A DNA stretch of 23,030 nt from assembly GCA_019237595.1 (NCBI GenBank), contig JAFAGU010000089.1, positions 1-23,030 of the forward strand, written 5' to 3'. This DNA is from Betaproteobacteria bacterium. Its GTDB lineage: Bacteria > Pseudomonadota > Gammaproteobacteria > Burkholderiales > SG8-39. Positions 22,217 through 23,030 of the stretch are shown piece by piece. How positions within the stretch are numbered: the first letter of the stretch is position 1; each line of letters begins with the position of its first letter. A model generated the notes under the pieces. That model was not told where the DNA came from. It did not search any database and was given only the letters and a program-made list of their open reading frames with translations. Made by a program: the position numbers and the translations under genes.

Positions 22217-22999
22217 ATGAGGACCTACAACGTACGCGCTTACAACACTGCTCGTGATTCCGACAACAAAATCCACGATGATGCCGTCGCGCAACGCTTT
22301 GGCTTTACGGGCGCCCTCGTGCCAGGCGCCGACATCTATGCATACATGATGCATATCCCGATCGAGTACTGGGGCCGCGCGTTCCTGGAGCGAGCGGTGT
22401 CGGAGTACAGGTTCGCAAGCCCGGTGTACGACGGGCAGAACGTGGAAGTCGCGGCTCGGGAGGAACGCGATTCGATCTTGATCGAAGTAACCTCTCAAGG
22501 CAGGAGTTGCGCCGCCGGATCCGCGCGTCTTGGCACGCCTTCAGGCTTGGCCGCCTATCAGGAGTCACCGGCGCCTTCACCGGAACACCGCCCCATGGCG
22601 AGCGCGACGACGCTCGCCCCGGGCACCGTCCTCGGAACGCAGCGTCTCGAAGCGTCGCGAGAATTCATGACCGCCTACCTTCGCGACATTGGCGAGACGG
22701 ACGACATTTATTCACGCGAAGGGCTTGTGCATCCGGGCAACGTCCTACGCATGTGCAACTACGCACTCATTCGCAATGTGAAGCTCGGGCCCTGGATCCA
22801 TGTGGGAAGCAAGATACAAAACCTCGGTCTTGCGCATGCCGGCGAAACGCTTTGGGCCCGAGCGCGCGTGTTGGCGAACTACGAGAAGAAGGGGCACCGA
22901 TTCGTAGAGCTCGATGTCCTCGTGCTTGCGAGCGAGCGCTCGGTCGCCCAAGTGCTGCATACGGCGATATACGAGCTACGGCAGGCGGTGCGGAACTGA
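22217..22999 (+). CDS. double hotdog-fold protein (MaoC-like), lower GC than neighbours
   Basis: A 260-residue protein with two hotdog halves. The first has DNKIHDDAVAQRFGFTGALVPGADIYAYM at 16-44, close to the MaoC/enoyl-hydratase pattern where the Asp and His of an NxxHxD-type helix act as catalysts; His20 and Asp21 are candidates. The second half, GLVHPGNVLRMCNYALIRNVKLGPWIHVGS and LANYEKKGHRFVELDVLVLA, is like the partner domain. It may hydrate an enoyl-CoA or cleave a CoA thioester, which is inference. The ATG at 22217 is the first start after an in-frame stop, with only TAGGAC as a weak ribosome site. The GC content, about 58% in sampled lines against over 70% next door, and its different codon use suggest transfer or a different origin. 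Confidence 0.75.
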   Translation: MRTYNVRAYNTARDSDNKIHDDAVAQRFGFTGALVPGADIYAYMMHIPIEYWGRAFLERAVSEYRFASPVYDGQNVEVAAREERDSILIEVTSQGRSCAAGSARLGTPSGLAAYQESPAPSPEHRPMASATTLAPGTVLGTQRLEASREFMTAYLRDIGETDDIYSREGLVHPGNVLRMCNYALIRNVKLGPWIHVGSKIQNLGLAHAGETLWARARVLANYEKKGHRFVELDVLVLASERSVAQVLHTAIYELRQAVRN

Positions 23000-23008
23000 G
23001 GTATCACC

Positions 23009-23030
23009 GTGGTGGCTGAGCTGACCTTGC
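23009..23030 (+). CDS. start of the next gene, cut by the window edge
   Basis: A GTG at 23009 (or the GTG at 23012) begins VVAELTL and is preceded by TGAGGT, 8 bases away, a plausible ribosome site. It is 9 bases after the hotdog gene stop, so it would be co-transcribed. With only seven codons visible the product cannot be named. Confidence 0.4.

Noticed and set aside
1..23030. CRISPR arrays, tRNA or rRNA genes, transposases, prophage or toxin-antitoxin genes
   Set aside because: I looked for repeats with regular spacing, cloverleaf-like segments and transposase or integrase motifs and found none.

Overview
The window is a high-GC (about 70% by eye) bacterial chromosome segment with no rRNA, tRNA, CRISPR array or insertion sequence that I can see. 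Its gene content (PA2779/PA2778 pair, a thymidylate synthase of the short bacterial type, LivJHMGF-type ABC operon, Rieske dioxygenase, orphan TRAP binding protein, DUF3617 and YHYH proteins) suggests a betaproteobacterium, probably Burkholderiales or Nitrosomonadales with a versatile organic-acid or aromatic metabolism. The taxonomic call is inference.

Region 1 (1-3230): a large protein ending in a PilZ-like c-di-GMP domain runs leftward off the window edge. Divergent from it, a compact soluble Ser/Thr kinase overlaps thymidylate synthase (thyA) by four bases. A leftward terminator lies between thyA and the next genes. Region 2 (3236-5189): two small leftward membrane proteins, one with a CxxC motif, then a luciferase-like flavin monooxygenase. 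Region 3 (5313-6760): a sigma70-like promoter drives a PA2779-type membrane protein and a PA2778-type C39-like lipoprotein peptidase with TPR repeats. A terminator-like hairpin lies inside the second gene's signal-peptide codons. Region 4 (6757-9682): leftward genes for a Tlc/MFS-like transporter and an exported NADP-binding oxidoreductase, divergent from a Tat-type aldo/keto reductase broken by a one-base frameshift.

Region 5 (9693-14859): a tight operon for a branched-chain-amino-acid-type ABC importer (binding protein, two permeases, two ATPases) followed by an exported carboxymuconolactone-decarboxylase-like protein. Region 6 (14870-17461): leftward DUF3617 protein, a frameshifted YHYH-domain secreted protein, and a lone Tat-type TRAP substrate-binding protein. 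Region 7 (17514-23030): Rieske ring-hydroxylating oxygenase alpha and beta subunits, a convergent TetR regulator with a clear palindromic operator next to a divergent ferric-reductase-like membrane protein, a small secreted protein, a flavin monooxygenase resembling 3-hydroxybenzoate 6-hydroxylase, a visibly lower-GC double-hotdog protein, and the first codons of another gene.

Read together, regions 5-7 look like an aromatic or related acid uptake and oxidation neighbourhood: importer and binding proteins, a dioxygenase without its own reductase, a flavin hydroxylase and a hotdog hydratase/thioesterase-like enzyme. The substrate cannot be read from sequence. No wholly new multi-gene system is evident. 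The most unusual items are the kinase-thyA coupling, the hairpin inside the PA2778-type gene, the exported redox enzyme pair, and the two one-base frameshifts.
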